A model generated the notes under the pieces. The model searched no databases. It saw only the letters and a list, made by a program, of their open reading frames with translations, and was not told the origin of the DNA. A program made the position numbers and the translations under genes. 64,000 nt of DNA. Origin: Voacanga thouarsii (taxonomy: Eukaryota; Streptophyta; Magnoliopsida; Gentianales; Apocynaceae). Within the stretch, counting starts at the first letter, position 1; each line of letters opens with the position of its first letter. Where the stretch lies: the NCBI GenBank assembly GCA_026120185.1, contig JANUWF010003369.1:186001-250000 (forward strand), given 5' to 3'. Below, one piece after another: positions 1 through 13,088 of the stretch.

Positions 1-1544
1 GTACTTTTTATTTTGCAAAGTTGATAAAATACCACTCAAGATTTAAAGATGAGTTTCTGGGCTTTCAAACTTTTTATTGTAACTTGTTTAAAATTTGCAT
101 ACATGAAAGGTTTTCTTAAATTGTCATAAGCACACACAAGACTTACTGGGAAGTATTTCTCACCACCCTTTTAAGACAAGTTTTCAGGTCGATCCTACTT
201 TGAAGGTTGAATTGCTTTGTGTTGCCTTGAGTTTTGAAGATTCGTTTTGATTGTATATGTTTCGTGAGAGATTTTAGTTATCATTTAATTGTTTTGAAAC
301 TTATACAAGTATTGTTTTGTGTTGTAATAAGTTTTAAACTTAGATTATTTCTTTCATCTTTTTATTTAACTAGTTATAAAGACCCCTTGTCCTAAGAATT
401 GAGCGACATCCTTACCCATTTTGGGGTACATAAGTAGTGGGGTGTTACACCTACCAAATAGCATTCTCAACTTCACAAGAGCTAGTACGAGAATAAAGTT
501 CCATTGAATACTCAAGAATTTTCATACACAACCACAACATATCATCGTGAAAATACTTTCTAAATAAATAGCCCAATACTCCTAAAACTTTTTTGTTAAA
601 ATATTCACTTTCCCAAAAATACTTGATATATAGTATATATTCCCATATATTCAAATCTTGTTATAAGTATTTCCACCGTTCCAAAGTTTCATATACTCTT
701 AGTTCATAAGTAACACTAATAAGTCTCAGAATACTCTAAATATAATTTTTCAAGATCATGCTATGCCTTTCGCAATTCATTTTATACATGATCATTTTAA
801 TTCCAAATTCTTGTTAGCAAAATACAAGATTTTATATCCATCTTATCATAAATAAATGATTCCAAGATTAATAATTAAGCATGTTTTGATATATCATATC
901 AACAAATTACATAAAGCTTTTCAATAAACAACACGATTCTGTTTTCCATTTTCTAGACAAGTTTCATATGTGATTTATAAAACATAACTTGCATAAAAGA
1001 TTTATCTCATAAATAATGACTTTCATGTGTAAATAAAAATGACTTTATGAAATTCATCCTACAAATGAAAACAATTTTGAGATATGGGGACTTACCTTAT
1101 ATCCTAGCAAAGAGAAAGTTCTTTAACTTAAGTTCTGAATTCCAAACCTTCACCTCCATGCCGATACATAAATTGAATATCCATCAATTTCCTATTACCA
1201 ATCTTAATCATATAATTCATCCCCTTACACACTATTCATACATCTTAATCATACTAATATTCCATTCCTATCTTACACTATTCCCCATCAACCAACATCA
1301 TAACAATTACCAAGTAGCATACACACATAACATGAAATTATTACTTCTCCAATAATTATATGATAAAATAAAGTGTTAGACTCAACACATTCACCTAAAT
1401 GTATAAAACATTTGAGTAGACAAGGTAATATCTCATAAATAAGCATTAAATTAAATATAGTTATCGTATAGCAACTTGATACAATTCTCAATGTCATACA
1501 AGCAACAAGATACTAAACTAATAATGTCTCAACCATCCTATGAT
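1..1544. other. AT-rich intergenic DNA, no gene recognised
   Basis: Open frames here are short (at most about 100 codons), AT-driven, and show no recognisable motif on either strand. The stretch ends at the left target-site copy of the Copia element that starts at 1550. I see nothing further to annotate. Confidence 0.6.
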
Positions 1545-1549
1545 GAAAT

Positions 1550-3366
1550 TGAAGGCTTAAGAGGGGAAAACATAGAGCACGCAATGAAAGCAAAAGCTGA
1601 AAAACTAGGGAAAAAAATTGAAGAACAGAAGAACCCGAACAGAGTCGGCGCCGGCTCCGGCTCCAACAGCCTCAGCCGACGCCAGTCCCACTCCGTCGGG
1701 ACTCCGAGGAGAAAAATTTCTAAAATTTTCTTCTTGTTCTCAAATATGGCTGGATAGGAATGTGTGGAACCGAGGTAGGTGTACTGGTGGAAACTTCTAG
1801 TGCGATTCCTGCAAGCCTCCTACTCCGCCTTTGCATATATGTGAACGCCAACCTCTCGATCTTTCAGTATATGGCCTGCCTAATCCCGTTTGCTGAACAA
1901 CTTACAAAGGCTAAGGAATTTTCTTGGAGTGTGAAGAGAGAGAGGCGTCTCTTTTTTCCACAGAGAAAAAGCCGTGACAACAACGTTTTTTTTTTTTCTA
2001 TTCTCCTGTTTAACCTAAATAAAACCCTAGGTTAAATTGAATTGGCCCATTGGACTCTTAGTTTAGCCTTTTGAACTAAATTAATTATTCTAATTAGAAC
2101 CAAATAAATGGCCCAACAAATAATTAATTTCCCAACCCAAATAAACTAGTCCAATCAACAAGCATATATTAGTTTAGTCTCAGGTTAATCTTTAATTATT
2201 CAAATTGGGCCAAACCCTAAATAACTAATTAACCCACTAAACTAATTTAATTAATTCTCTTTCTCCATGGACCTTTATTTTATTCTAACCTAATAATTAA
2301 ATCAGGCTACTTAAATACAATAAATTCTATTTAATTCAATTTAAGACCAACTCCTTAGCCTATATATAATTAGGACTCACGGTTTATACTGGGGACCAAA
2401 AGACACACCGCCTTGGCTACTAAAATGACCAAAATATCCTTGCCATATAAATGACTGTATTTTTCATTTTAAATATTTCCTAATATCACCATAAGGAAGT
2501 ATTGACCCCAAGGACAATGCTGCGTTAGCAAAGTCTTCGACCTACAGGTGTAATGACTAAAATACTCATCTATACATCGTCATACACTTAGAGAAGAAAA
2601 AATATACTAACACCTCTCTAAATGATATCTACCATCCTTAGGCTTAAAGTCCAATGATCCACGACTTCCTGGATTGTTTCCACTTTCCAAGGGAGTTACC
2701 CTAAAGCAAACATCCAAGTCATATTTCCCAAGGCCCTGGATACTTAGATCATTCAGACAACTACAAAGGGCGATATAGTATAGAAACTATCTTGTACAAG
2801 TATGTCTTAACTAACTAGTCACACATACCCAACATGCAAGTATATTGGTCCTACGATAGAACCTCAACTATAGCATATCAAATTACATGCTTGCAACTTC
2901 GTCATACCACCAACTCATACTCAAGTCGTAGAGTACTAGTCCACGCTGCAGCAGTAGTAGTCTAGGTTTCTACAATATAGTACTTTTAGAAACCACTATT
3001 ACAGGTCATGTTCTACGTATTCAAAATACGCTTATGTCATGAAGTGAGTGGACTACTCACTGGCTAAAGGTAAGCCATTCCCCATTTGGAATTCACAACA
3101 TAATAACCTAAACGTGATAAGATTCTCATTCTCATCAATTGGTTAAGAACGAACGTTTATGTGTCAAGTAACCCATGATCCATACCTTACTATGAAAGAC
3201 CTCCATTCACATGGACCACTTATTTAAACACAATGGATCTTTTCCAAACGTAATTATGTATAAATAAAAATGTAAATTCACTAGCAATTTCTGAAAATAA
3301 ATTCTTTTATTAAAATATTCGATGTTTACATCAGAAACCTAGTCTATGAGGGCATATTTCTCAACA
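1550..3366 (-). repeat. 3' LTR of the Copia element at 1550-10742
   Basis: This 1817-bp repeat matches 8972-10742 over its whole length, with many substitutions and small indels. Examples are an extra GC-rich block near 1645-1690 that is shortened in the other LTR, and an altered start after TGAAGGCTTAA. It ends in GGGCATATTTCTCAACA. Confidence 0.93.
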
Positions 3367-3520
3367 ATCTCTCACTTGCACTTTAAGACTAAGTAAGTCC
3401 GTAGATGCCCACCCCTATGGCTTCTAAGTGTCTCTTGAAGACTCTCTCATCCAAAAATTTGGTGAATGGATCAGTTAGATTGTTCCCGGAGGCAATCTGT
3501 TCCACCATGACTTCTCGTCT

Positions 3521-5000
3521 CTAGATGAAATCCCAGATCAGGTGGTACTTCCTCTCGATATGCATCCCCTTCTTGTGGTTCCTGGGTTCTTTAGATTGTG
3601 ATACTGCTCCAGTGTTGTCACAATACATCACAATCGGTATGTCCATGTATGGCACGACTCCAAGTTCTGAAAGGAACTTCCAGAGCCAGACTGCTTCTTT
3701 GGATGCCTCCGAAGCTGCCACATACTCAGCTTCCATGGTTGAATCAGCAATGCAAGATTGCTTGATACTCCTCCACGAAATGGCTCCTCCAGACAAGGTG
3801 AAGACATATCCACTAGTGGATTTTCTCTCATCCTTATTTGCCAGGAAGTGTAAGTCTGTGTATCCTGTAGGAACCAAGTCATCTGCCCTGTAAACCAGGA
3901 TATAATCTCTCGTTCCCTTGAGGTACTTGAGAATATACTTTATAGCTTGCCAATGAACCTCCTCGGGGTTTAACTAATATCTGCTAACCAAGCCTACGGC
4001 AAAGCAGATATCTGGCCTAATACACAGCATGGCGTACATGGGACTTCCCACAACCGAAACGTAGAGAATCCTACTCATTCTGTCATTTTCTTCTTGAGAC
4101 TTAGGACAGTCCCTTGAAAAAAAAAGACAACCCATGTTTACAAGGGATCAGAGCTCCCTTACATGAGTCCATGCTATACTTAGCCAGCATATTGTCAATG
4201 TATGCCACTTGAGATAATCCTAACATTCTCTACTTCCTATTTCTAAGAAGCCTAATTTCGAGAATGTAACTGGCTTCTCCCAAGTCTTTCATATTGAATT
4301 GACTAGACAGTCAAACCTTTGTAGATGACAATGACCCTACATCATTTCCAATGAGTAGAATTCCATCCGCATATAAGACAAGAAAAATCACATTAATGCC
4401 TTCAAGTTTCCTGTATACGCCTGGTTCATCCTCATTTTGAATAAAACTATAAGACTTTACAATCTCATCAAAACGAATGTTCCATACTCTCGATGCCTGC
4501 TTAAGTCCATAAATGGACTTCTCAAGCTTGCAAACCATATGTTCTTGGCTTTCAGCAATAAAGCCTTTTAGTTGGGACATATAGATGTCTTCGCTAAGAT
4601 GGCAATTTAAAAATGCCGTCTTGACATCCCTTTGCCATATCTCATAGTCATAATGACATGCGATAGCAAGGAGGATACGGATGGACTTAAACATGGCTAC
4701 CGGGGAAAAAGTTTCCTCATAATCGATTCCCTCTTTCTGAGTATACCCTTTCGCCACCAGCTTAGCCTTGAAGGTTTCCACCTTCCCATCCACTCCCATC
4801 TTCCTCTTGTATACCCACTTACACCCAATGGGTTTTATCCCTTCAAGTGAAGCTACAAGATCCCAAACCTGATTGAAGTACATAGACTCAATCTCAGCTT
4901 TCATTGCTTCATATCATAGATTTGCATCGGCATCAGCAATAGCCTCCTCGAATCTAGTGGGGTCTTATTCCTGATAGTCGGAGACTAGCTCAAAAGCTTC
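3521..5000 (-). pseudogene. Copia pol 3' part: reverse transcriptase and RNase H, broken
   Basis: The reverse transcriptase reads in 4311-4904 and carries the Copia signatures GCKWVYKRK, FKAKLVAKGYTQKEGIDY, and DVKTAFLNCHLSEDIYM. The RNase H reads in 3521-3877, with TSGYVFTLSGGAISWRS, EAEYVAASEA and a final block around residues EPRNHKKGMHIERKYH. The catalytic YVDD box of the reverse transcriptase is changed to YADG (near 4360), so the enzyme is dead even apart from frame breaks. A TGA stands where the sister element at 51-53 kb has TGG (near 4913). The linker between 3878 and 4310 is out of frame. Fragment identity is certain; it is not a functional gene. Confidence 0.9.
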
Positions 5001-5066
5001 TCCAATCCATCTCTCCGGAACCCTAGACACTCTTCCACTATGACGAGGCTCCATTTGTACAGGCTC

Positions 5067-6190
5067 TTAAGGCTGTGCCTCTTCTTGTTTTACAATCGGG
5101 TCAGAAGAAGTTAATTCCGAAGATAATTTCTCTTCAAGTTCCAACCTAGTTGAACCTTTTGTGGAAGTACTCTGATCATCCTCTAAGTATTTAGCATTGG
5201 TACTAACAAGTACTTTCTGCTCCTTAGAATAATAAAAGTAACCACCCTTTGTCCCTTTTGGATACCCAACAAAATAGCATAATTCTAATCTTAGTTTCAA
5301 CTTGTCTCCCTTGACCAGTATATAAGTTGGACAACCTCATATCCTGAGATGATTTAAACTTGGCTTATGCACAGTCCACATCTCATAGGGAGTCCTAGGT
5401 ACTAACTTGGAAGGCACCAAGTTCAGAATGTATGCCGCTATTTCCAAGGCATATCCCCAAAAAGACACTGGAAGAGTAGCATGAGACATCATGCTTTGGA
5501 CCATTTTCATCAATGTCCTGTTCCTTCTCTCAGCTACTCCGTTCTGCTGGGGTGTCCCCGGAGCAGAGAGTTGGGATACTATCCCATGATGTACTATGTA
5601 GTCCTTGAATTCACTCAGGAGACTCTCCACCATGATCCGATCGTAAGGTCTTGATCAATTTACCTGTCCGACGCTCCACTTCAGTCTTAAACTCCTTGAA
5701 CTTGTCAAAAGAGTCAGAGTTGCATCTCATTAGGTAAATAAAACCAAACTTTGTACAATCATCCGTGAAAGTGATGAAGTACTCAAAACCTCCTCTAACT
5801 GGTGTAGACAAGGGACCACACATACATCAGTGTGAACAAGACTCAATACCTCCTTGGTTTTATCCGCCTTAGGGGTAAATGACATTTTGGCCATCTTTTC
5901 CATTAGGCAGGATTCACACTAAGGCCAATTTTCCAATCTTAATAAGCCCAAAGGCCCATCATGGATGAACCTCTGAATCCTGGTTGAGTTGATATGACCC
6001 AACCTTAGATGCCAAAGATAAGAGTCATTGACATTGGTCTTTCTCTTCCTTGTTAAAGGTTCGGATTGAGCGTTATTTAATTGATTGTTAATAGGGTTTA
6101 AGAAAAATAGATTCTCATACATGTGCTCAGTACATAAAATTTCTCCATCTCTACTGATAGAAATACCAGAATGAAAAGATACAGAATATC
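5067..6190 (-). pseudogene. Copia integrase region, broken
   Basis: From 6122 leftward on the minus strand come the GAG-pre-integrase and zinc-finger block (WHLRLGHINSTRIQRFIHDG, then CESC after a stop), the integrase core start CGPLSTPVRGGFEYFITF, the acidic DHGGE motif, and PQQNGVAERRNRTLM with the last catalytic Glu. The core is split by frame changes near 5620 and 5920. The TAG at 5919-5921, just before the CESC half of the zinc finger, is also present at the homologous place in the element at 49-58 kb. The 5067-5300 part is the integrase C-terminal linker leading into the reverse transcriptase. Confidence 0.88.
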
Positions 6191-6489
6191 TTTAATTTAA
6201 TAGTTTCGCAAATGAAATCAAATTCTATCGAAATTCAGATACATATAAAATATCTTTCAAAACCACTATTCTATTATAATAAAAAACAAGATGCAACTCT
6301 TCCACTGCAAGGGTCCAAACTTGTGCTCCATTTCCCACACGTAGTCCATGTTCGCCCTTCTAGAGTCTTCTAATCTTTCTAAACCCCTACAAGGAGTTAC
6401 AGATGTGATCAGTGGCCCCTAAATCAACAATCCAAGTGAAAGTTGATCCAATCATTAATATAGACTCTAGGTAGAAAATATTATCTGTT

Positions 6490-7276
6490 TGGCTTGAAAA
6501 TCTGGACATTCCTTTTTTCAGTGTCCCTTCAGTCCACATTTGAAGCACTAGCCCTTGGGTTTGTCTTTGGGCTGGGTCTTGGGTTGGGCCGGTGCATTTC
6601 CCTTTTTCTTCTTGAACTTTTTGGGCTTGGGCCCAATTCTAGAAGATGAAGCCTTAGCAATCATAGCCTTAGATTGTGGCTTCATGACCTTTTCTGCCAT
6701 CTGAAGCTCCTTCATCAACTCAGTTAAACCCATGTTTAACTTGTTCATGTTGTAATTCAACTTGAACTGAGTAAAGGAACCCGGTAGAGATTCGAGAACC
6801 ATGTCCACTTGGCTCTCGGGGTCAATGACAACCCCTAAGATTTCTGCCTCCTTGAAAGCAGTAATCATCTTGAGCATGTGCTCTTTGACTGATACTCCCT
6901 CAGCCATCTTAGTGTTAATTATAGTTCGAAGAGCCTCCTGCCTTGCGGGCTAGCTCTTATCCGCGAACATAGTGGCCAATGACTGACTAATATCATACGC
7001 AAAAGTCATGTGCTTGTGTTTTGACTGGAGCATATTATACATGGAGGCTAATATATAGCAAGCCATTTCGTCAGCCTTCTTCCACGCCTTCTCAACCTCT
7101 CGCTTTTCAGCGGTGGAACCTTCCCCTATAACATGACAGGTCTCGAAAAGAACATACTTATACTCTTCCGCTATAAGTATTATGTCCAGGTTCCTCTTCC
7201 AATCCATATAGTTTGGTTCCGTTAGCTTATTCTCTCGGAGAATAACGGCCAATAGACTAAAAGAACCTCTCACCAT
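6490..7276 (-). pseudogene. Copia gag (UBN2-type) with zinc knuckle, broken
   Basis: The likely start is the ATG at 7274-7276 (MVRGSFSLLAVILREN). It is followed by the typical gag opening ENKLTEPNYMDWKRNLDIIL and the downstream helices of 6548-6907 (MAEGVSVKEHMLKMITAFKE). A TAG at 6950-6952 interrupts it where the sister element has CAG, a C-to-T change in a CHG context. The C-terminal zinc knuckle CFKCGLKGHW follows a second stop at about 6548. The protein would have formed the nucleocapsid of the retrotransposon particle. Identity is secure by similarity to the copy at 53.8-54.6 kb. Confidence 0.88.
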
Positions 7277-8957
7277 TTCTGAAAAATCGAAAATAAAAGA
7301 AAATGATTTAATTTGTGAAAATAAAACAAATTTGTGCACTTTATCCTTATATCAAAACTGATAATAATTAATTTGGCCCTTAGGAAAACTGTCATAGCTT
7401 CTTGGAAAGATTAACAGTTTCCTAAGCTAAGTGTGTTAACCACCACAAATTAATTTCCCTTCTAACTAATGATCTAAAAGATAACTCCATCAAGGGGATG
7501 GCCGTTTCCTCTCATTTCCTATTTACATACCTCGCACTATAACCTCGAACGTAAGCTGGCCGATCATAATACGTGTCCTGAATTATTAATTACATCCCTC
7601 CATTAAATCTAGATCCTTGTGGTATCCCCATCCTATACGAGCTCATTCCCAAGGTGACGCGAGAAGACCCACGATCTCTAATGAGGATCGTGATGGAAGC
7701 CGTGGGGCTGTTGAAACCCCTCTCCCACTTAGTCTTTTAAAACAAGGATTTTCTGAAAAATATCCTTTTGAAAATTTCTATTAAGTTTTCCCTTTAACTC
7801 AAAAATAAAATATCTAAATCTATTAAAATCTCTATGTTAAGGTATATATCCTTTGAGAGATTTTTCCATGGACTAATTTTATTTAAGTTAAAAACTTAAT
7901 GATTTCAAAAAATTTCCAATTAAAACTTTCTAGAGACTTTGGTCTTAAGTTTATTTGACAAAATAATTTTTCTTGTGCTAAAATATAACAAAATGGATTT
8001 CTATTTTAACTTACAAAAATATCTAAATCCAATATATTCTTTATGTCAATGATTAAATCCTTTGAGAAAATATCTAAGGATTAATTTTTGTTCAAATTAA
8101 AATAACCATTTAATTTGTAGAAAAATGTTTTCTTTGTCAAAAATATTCCTAAAGACTTTAGTCTTTGAGAAAACGTGCACATAGGTACTTTAAAAAAATA
8201 GCATGCTAGAAAACAGTAGACGTTTTCATACTTTTCTATTTTTTAAACCTAAGTGCCCAGATAATAGAATTAAACGTATTAATTAATTAATTAATTAATG
8301 GTTTTGTTTAATCTTAAAATATCTTACTAATATTTTTCACGCAAAAATATTCCATGAATATTAACTATTGCAAAAATATTAACTTCGTCTGGTATGGACC
8401 CCAAAACAAAAAAGAAAACATAAGGAAAAATGAAAATTTCTCCTTGGTCCACTGCACCCGCCGCACTGGATCGAACACCCATCATCACTGTGGTCCACTG
8501 CACCCGCCGCACAAAACCAGAACCCATAGGTGACCCAAAATCCGGACCCACGGCCCGCGTGCAGACCGAAATCTGGACCCGAGCCGACGCCGGTTCGGGC
8601 AGCCTCAGCTGGCACCGGTTGCGATCTGCCGGGACTTTTTCCTACAATTTTTCTACAATTGTCTTCTACGAATTTTCTTTGTTTTTCTACACAACTTCTG
8701 GCTTCGTTAGCTCTTCGATTTCAACCCAAATACAATGAAATCAACAAAAGCCAACAATCACCTATACCCATTAACATTGGGCTTACATGATTTGCTAAGA
8801 AAAATAGTAAATTACAAATCTCCTATACCTTCATCAAAGAGGTATAATAGAGAATCTATCCATACCAAAACAACGAAGGATCACAGTTTAATTACACATA
8901 CGTGTCCAGTTTTATTCGACTAGATGCATGCTCCCTATATTTTCACAAAACCTTCAT
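7277..8957 (-). other. Copia 5' leader (non-coding) between gag and PBS
   Basis: About 1.7 kb of non-coding sequence lies between the primer-binding site and gag. Much of it (7380-8395) aligns with 54,700-55,710 in the other Angela-like element. The part next to the LTR (about 8400-8957) is GC-richer, contains a duplicated CCACTGCACCCGCCGCAC segment (8448 and 8493 region), and is largely different between the two elements. Short open frames here on both strands look accidental. Confidence 0.75.
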
Positions 8958-8970
8958 GCTCTGATACTAA
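8958..8970 (-). other. tRNA primer-binding site of the Copia element
   Basis: Read on the minus strand this is TTAGTATCAGAGC. It matches the 3' end complement of initiator methionine tRNA (TGGTATCAGAGC) with a two-base difference and lies one base from the 5' LTR. It primes minus-strand cDNA synthesis in intact relatives. Confidence 0.85.
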
Positions 8971-8971
8971 T

Positions 8972-10742
8972 TGAAGGCTTAAAAGGGGAAAACACAGAGC
9001 ATGCAGCGGAAGCGAAAGCTGAAAACGCGGGGGGGGAATTGAAGAACGAAGAATCCGAACGGAGCAAGGGCCGGTCCCACTCTGTTAGGACTTCGAGGAG
9101 AAAAATTTCTAACATTTTCTTCTTGTTCTCAAAGATGGCTGGATAGGAATGTGTGGAACCGGAGTAGGTGCACTGGTGGAAACTTCTGGTGCGATTCCTG
9201 CAAGCCTCCTACTCCGCCTTTGCATGTATGTGAACAGTCGATCTTCCAGTATATGGCCTGCCTAATCCCGTTTGGTGAACAACTTACAAAGGCTAAGGAA
9301 TTTTCTTGGAGTGAGAAAGAGAGAGGCGTGTCTTTTTTCCACAGAGAAGAAGCCGTGACAACAATGTTTTTTTGTCTATTCTCCTATTTAACCTAAATAA
9401 AACCCTAGGTTAAATTGGATTGGCCCATTGGACTCTTAATTTAGTCTTTTGGACTAAATTAATTATTCTAATTAGAACCAAATAAATGGCCCAACAAATA
9501 ATTAATTTTTCAGCCCAAATAAACTAGTCCAATCAACAAGCCTATATTAGTTTAGTCCCAGATTAATCTTTAATTATTCAAACTGAGCCAAAGCCCTGAA
9601 TAATTAATTAACTCACCAAACTAATTTACTTAATTCTCTCTTTCTATGGACCTTTATTTTATTCTAACCCAATAATTAAATCAGACTACTTAAATAATAA
9701 ATACCATTTAATTTAATTTAAAACCAACTCCTTAGCCTGTATATAATTAGGACTCACGGTCTATACTAGGGACCAAAAGACACACCTCCTTGGCTACTAA
9801 AATGACCAAAATACCCTTGCCATATAAATGGCTATATTTTTTATTTTAAATATTTCCTAATATCACCATAAGGAAGTATTGACCCTAAGGACAATGCTGC
9901 GTTAGCAAAGTCTTCGACCTACAAGTGTAATGACTAAAATACTCGTCCATACATCGTCATACACTTAGAGAGGAAAAAATGTACTAACACCTCTTTAAAT
10001 GACATCTACCATCCTTAGGCTTAAAGTCCAATGATCCACGACTTCCTGGATTGTTTCCGCTTTCCAAGGGAGTTACCCTAAAGCAAATATTCAAGTCATA
10101 TTTCTCAGGGCTCTGGATACTTAGATCATTCAGACAACCACAAAAGGCGATATAGTATAGAAACTATCTTGTACAAGTATGTCTTAACTAACTAGTCACA
10201 CATACCCAACATGCAAGTATATTGGTCCTACAATAGAACCTCAACTATAGCATATGAAAGTACATGCTTGCAGCTTCGTCAGACCACCAACTCATATTCA
10301 AGTTGTATAGTACTAATTCACGTTGTAGCAGTAATAGTCTAACTTTCTACCATATAGTACTTTTAGAAACCACTACTACAGGTCCTGTTCTACGTATTCG
10401 AAATACACTTATGTCATGAAGTGAGTGGACTACTCACTGGCTAAAGGTAAGCCATTCCCCATTTGGAATTCACAACATAATAACCTAGACATAATGAGAT
10501 TCCTATTCTCATCAATCGGTTAAGAACGAACGTTTATGTGTTAAGTAAACCGTAATCCATACCTTACTGTGAAAGACCTTCATTCACATAGACCACTTAC
10601 TTAAACATAATAGGTCTTTTCCAAACGTAATTGTGTACAAATAAAAATGTAAATTCACAAACAATTTCTGAAAATAAATTCTTTTATTAAAATATTCGGT
10701 GTTTATATCAGAAACCTGTCTAAAAGGGCATATTTCCCAACA
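8972..10742 (-). repeat. 5' LTR of the Copia element at 1550-10742
   Basis: This 1771-bp repeat is homologous to 1550-3366. On the plus strand it begins TGAAGGCTTAAAAGGGG and ends GGGCATATTTCCCAACA, giving TG...CA termini on the minus strand. Its divergence from the other LTR indicates an old insertion. Confidence 0.93.
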
Positions 10743-10747
10743 GATAT

Positions 10748-13080
10748 TATAAGAAATCAAATCAATTTAGAATATTTTTTATAGCTAAAACATAGTTTAC
10801 TTACAATTTGATCAAAACAATCATTTATTGAAAACAGAGCAAAACAAAGTATATTTTGTGCAAATCAAATTTTATAGTAATACAATTCAAAACATCATGA
10901 AGTCTTGCAGAGAATAACTTAGACATATCTGTAAACTACTGTAAAAATTTTAGGCCAATCTAGCTCTTTAGCCAGCGTAATTATAATAGCAATGTCACAA
11001 CAAGTTCTATTCTCCGCATTGGCAATGGTTTTAGAAAAATCACTGAGATCAAAATACTAATCCGAATTGAGTAATTCCAATGAGAAAATGCTCTTAAAAC
11101 ATTTTGGTTTATTGTATTAAAATCTCAGTTTCAAATTCAAAACGAAAACCGTTGAATCAGTAGGGGAAAGTCATTGAAAAATCAGCCTCAGAGAAAATCT
11201 AAACAGAGTAAATTTGAAAATTCATATAAAATCAACCAAATAAGAAATTAACATGATTCCAATGGAAAACTATACCTAAGGCATAATAGAATCTAATAGA
11301 CACAGAATATAGCATCTTCCTCAACAAAAATTTTCGAATTTTAGAGCAACAACTCATAGATTCAACAATTCCAGTTCACCAACTCAACTTTAAATCAATA
11401 ATTCAACACCAAACCACCATCAAATCATTCCCAAATTGCTCAAATTCATATCCTCAATATCAATACAGCATTTATACATCAAAACAATCCTTATCATGCT
11501 TAGAATAACTTTAATTCAAGAAGGGAAAGGTTTTACATTTTTATGTGAGCAAACCATGGGCTTCAAGTTGCTAAACTCCTTCTTTTGCTCTTTTTCTCTT
11601 GATCTCTTTCTTTCTATCTCCATTTTCCATTTTCTTTCTTTTTTTCCTCTTATTCCTTGTTTTCTTGTTTCTTTATATGACTTAGCAAAAGTAAGAAAAT
11701 TTTAAAAATTTTATGAAAACAATGGAAAAAGTAGAAGGCTTTATAAGCTGTAGAAAAGTGATAGAAGAAAGTAAAAAACCTTAGAAGTTATAGGAAAGTG
11801 ATGGAAGAAAGTAGAAGACTTTAGAAGTTAGAAAAAATTAATGAAAGAAAGCAGAAGACTTTAGGAAATTAATAGAATAAAGTGGAAACTTTTGGAAGCT
11901 AGTAGAAGAAAGTAGAAAACTTTAGAATATTTAAGAAAATAATGAAAATAAGTGGAAGTCTTTAGAACATAATGGAAGAAATAGAAAATTTTAAATTACA
12001 TAAGAAAATATTAGTGGTAGGCCACTATATAAATTAAATATCTAACGATCATTAATTAGACTGGGCCACTCGCTTGGATATGATATATACTCTCTTTTCA
12101 CCCTCCTTTATTCTTAACTAAAGCCCATTAACATAGGATTTCATTAGCAACATATTTCCTTTGATTTTTCCTAATTAACTCATGCATGATATTACTCCTT
12201 ACCCATTATTTAAATAGATAGGGATGCTTAGCATATCAGGAAATTTACGTATGCAAAACATTATAATAAGAAGAACATTTACAAACAAACTTTTATTCTA
12301 TAAAAAGGATCATCCTTCCTTTGCGTACTTCATACTTAATTTCACACTTCAAAATCCATACTTCTCCAATGCTGTCCACATGGGAGTGGTCGGAGCTTTG
12401 CAAACAAAGTCAATAGAAAACAAGCTAACGATGAACGTTGGAATGAAAACGTATGGCTTAGTCAATAACCAAGAAAGTTTTGGTGATTAACCAGCGCTAA
12501 CTTACTCATAATGTTTCGAGATTTGCAACAGAAAGGTCCTCTGTAAGTTCATCCAGTCAACAGATGAGAACTTTATCTGAAGTAAAGTTTAAGCAGCCAT
12601 TACGTGTTTTGCTCTACTCCGTACTAGGAAGATGGACAGAAAGCATGAAGCACATATCGATAACCACAGTTTATGAGTGAAAATAGATTATACAGCTTTG
12701 TGAAGATTCCACAGTTATTTTTGCACAAAGAACTAAGCAGGGTTTTTGAATTTCTAAGATGCACGGGGTTTATTGCTGTTTACTATAATAGTAAGTTAAA
12801 ATATAAGTTATATAAAAAAATTATATTGAAGAATAATATTATAATTTTGAAAATTTTTGAAGACATGAAATATGAAATTTAAAAAAAAAATTAAAGAGTT
12901 TTAATTTTTTTTTAGACAAACTATAAAATTCTAAAAATTTTGGGAGGGAATGGGCACCACCTCCCTATTTCTGTCTCTACCTGCACATATTTCAGCGGAG
13001 CTAGTCAATGCCAAAGGCATAAACAAGGTTATATATATATACACAAAAAAGCACACGAAGAATGGACGAGATAGGAGTTT
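10748..13080. other. Intergenic DNA, no gene recognised
   Basis: This is AT-rich sequence between the Copia and the hAT element. The open frames at 11436-11705, 12224-12490 and 12673-12882 have no recognisable domain, and their composition follows the AT-rich background. It contains the degenerate tandem repeat listed separately. Confidence 0.6.
11725..11990. repeat. Degenerate tandem repeat, unit about 40 bp
   Basis: Purine-rich units of the form GAAGAAAGTAGAAGACTTTA recur at roughly 40-base steps about six times, with substitutions and small indels. No coding capacity is evident. Confidence 0.7.
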
Positions 13081-13088
13081 GTCGTGAG

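Larger units (their letters stand above)
1550..10742 (-). mobile_element. Ty1/copia LTR retrotransposon, Angela-like, full-length but decayed
   Basis: Two long direct repeats (1550-3366 and 8972-10742) bound an interior that reads on the minus strand as gag, zinc knuckle, integrase, reverse transcriptase, RNase H. This order is diagnostic of Copia. The minus-strand LTR begins TGTTG and ends CTTCA. A primer-binding site like the initiator-Met tRNA end (TTAGTATCAGAGC) adjoins the 5' LTR at 8958-8970, and a purine-rich GTGAGAGAT adjoins the 3' LTR at 3367. The flanking 5-mers GAAAT (1545-1549) and GATAT (10743-10747) differ by one base and fit an aged target duplication. Long LTRs (about 1.8 kb) and a UBN2-type gag suggest the Angela lineage by inference. 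Many stop codons and visibly diverged LTRs make it an old, inactive copy. Confidence 0.93.

Noticed and set aside
1047..1355. Plus-strand 102-codon open frame
   Set aside because: Codon content follows AT-rich background and no motif is visible.
8430..8790. Overlapping frames on both strands in the GC-richer part of the first Copia leader
   Set aside because: They lie in non-coding leader sequence, are not conserved in the second Angela-like element and have no domain.
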